Below are positions 6,458 to 6,823 of a stretch of DNA of 6,823 nucleotides, in pieces. Position 1 is the stretch's first letter. Each line of letters starts with the position of its first letter. This DNA is from Bacilli bacterium (GTDB lineage Bacteria; Bacillota_I; Bacilli_A; RFN20; CAG-288), in assembly GCA_900763245.1 (NCBI GenBank), contig CAAFJQ010000097.1, positions 1 to 6,823 of the forward strand. Reading direction: 5' to 3'. Both the position numbers and the translations under genes were made by a program. The notes under the pieces were generated by a model. It searched no databases, had not been told where the DNA came from, and saw nothing but the letters and a program-made list of their open reading frames with translations.

Positions 6458-6823
6458 GTTTGAGAGTACTGCTAAATTTGATTCTTCTCTTACCGATGAC
6501 TATAAAAGACCGCACAATGTTCGTTTGAGAGTACTGCTAAATTTGATTCTTCTCTTACGCAAATACGAAGACACAACCGAAGGTCTTGTTTGAGAGTACT
6601 GCTAAATTTGATTCTTCTCTTACTGTCAAACTTCTTGATGATTATGATGGATCGTTTGAGAGTACTGCTAAATTTGATTCTTCTCTTACTACACTGACAA
6701 AGAAGCGAAGGTTGCATAGTTTGAGAGTACTGCTAAATTTGATTCTTCTCTTACATAGCAGTCACTTCCGATCAGATAGATGAGTTTGAGAGTACTGCTA
6801 AATTTGATTCTTCTCTTACGCAA
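6458..6823 (+). CRISPR. Type II-A CRISPR array, six repeats, continues past the window
   Basis: Six identical 36-bp repeats begin GTTTGAGAGTACTG, continue CTAAATTTGATT and end CTTCTCTTAC. They lie at 6458-6493, 6523-6558, 6588-6623, 6654-6689, 6719-6754 and 6784-6819. The five complete spacers are 29, 29, 30, 29 and 29 bp (6494-6522, 6559-6587, 6624-6653, 6690-6718, 6755-6783). A sixth spacer starts GCAA at 6820 and is cut by the window edge. Orientation is fixed by the leader on the left and by the match of repeat bases 1-18 to the tracrRNA anti-repeat, so the spacer at 6494 is the newest. The lack of repeat variation suggests this is the young, leader-proximal part of the array; the degenerate end repeat is not in view. 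No spacer was seen to match other sequence in the window by eye. Confidence 0.99.

Noticed and set aside
6420..6458. A second complete tracrRNA gene in the leader
   Set aside because: Only the two anti-repeat blocks are present; no nexus hairpin or terminator follows before repeat 1. It is better seen as part of the pre-crRNA leader.
6586..6783. Short open frames on both strands within the array (for example a 65-residue plus-strand frame and 6490-6717 on the minus strand)
   Set aside because: They are translations of repeats and spacers with repeated peptide blocks, with no ribosome binding site, in a clear CRISPR array.
6494..6783. Self-targeting or phage-derived identity for the spacers
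   Set aside because: No match to the rest of the window was seen by eye. Each spacer has an open frame on the plus strand, but that is expected by chance at 29-30 bp. A search against phage and plasmid databases is needed to say more.

Overview
The window is a nearly complete type II-A CRISPR-Cas locus. In order it holds a tracrRNA gene on the minus strand (about 55-140), cas9 (176-4519), cas1 (4525-5403), cas2 (5390-5713), csn2 (5710-6408), a short leader (6409-6457) and a CRISPR array (6458 to the window end) with six identical 36-bp repeats and five complete spacers. The array continues past the right edge. Csn2, a leader ending in ATTTGAG and a Cas9 with the S. pyogenes-type layout place it in subtype II-A. 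The sequence is AT-rich with Firmicutes-like codon use, and the Cas9 begins like those of host-associated Bacillota (Erysipelotrichia, Lachnospiraceae and relatives). The species cannot be named from the sequence alone.

The left 175 bp are very compact. On the minus strand there is a consensus-like promoter (TTGAAA, 17 bp, TATAAT), an anti-repeat, a nexus-like hairpin and an intrinsic terminator with a GAAA tetraloop and seven Ts, giving a predicted tracrRNA of about 85 nt. On the plus strand, the best cas9 promoter is an extended -10 (TGTTATAAT) on the far side of the tracrRNA gene. If it is used, the whole tracrRNA is antisense to the cas9 5' UTR.

The four protein genes are packed as one operon: a 5-nt gap between cas9 and cas1, a 14-nt overlap between cas1 and cas2, and an ATGA overlap between cas2 and csn2. 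Cas9 carries all expected RuvC and HNH residues and should be active. Cas1, Cas2 and Csn2 (with Cas9 and tracrRNA) form the spacer acquisition set; Cas9, tracrRNA, crRNA and host RNase III form the processing and interference set.

The least ordinary features are RNA and DNA structures. The leader carries a two-part anti-repeat that could fold the 5' end of pre-crRNA onto repeat 1. The tracrRNA terminator stem copies an 8-nt block of the repeat. The first third of cas1 contains several perfect stem-loops, one with a 14-bp stem. The system as a whole is a known type; no new CRISPR class is claimed.
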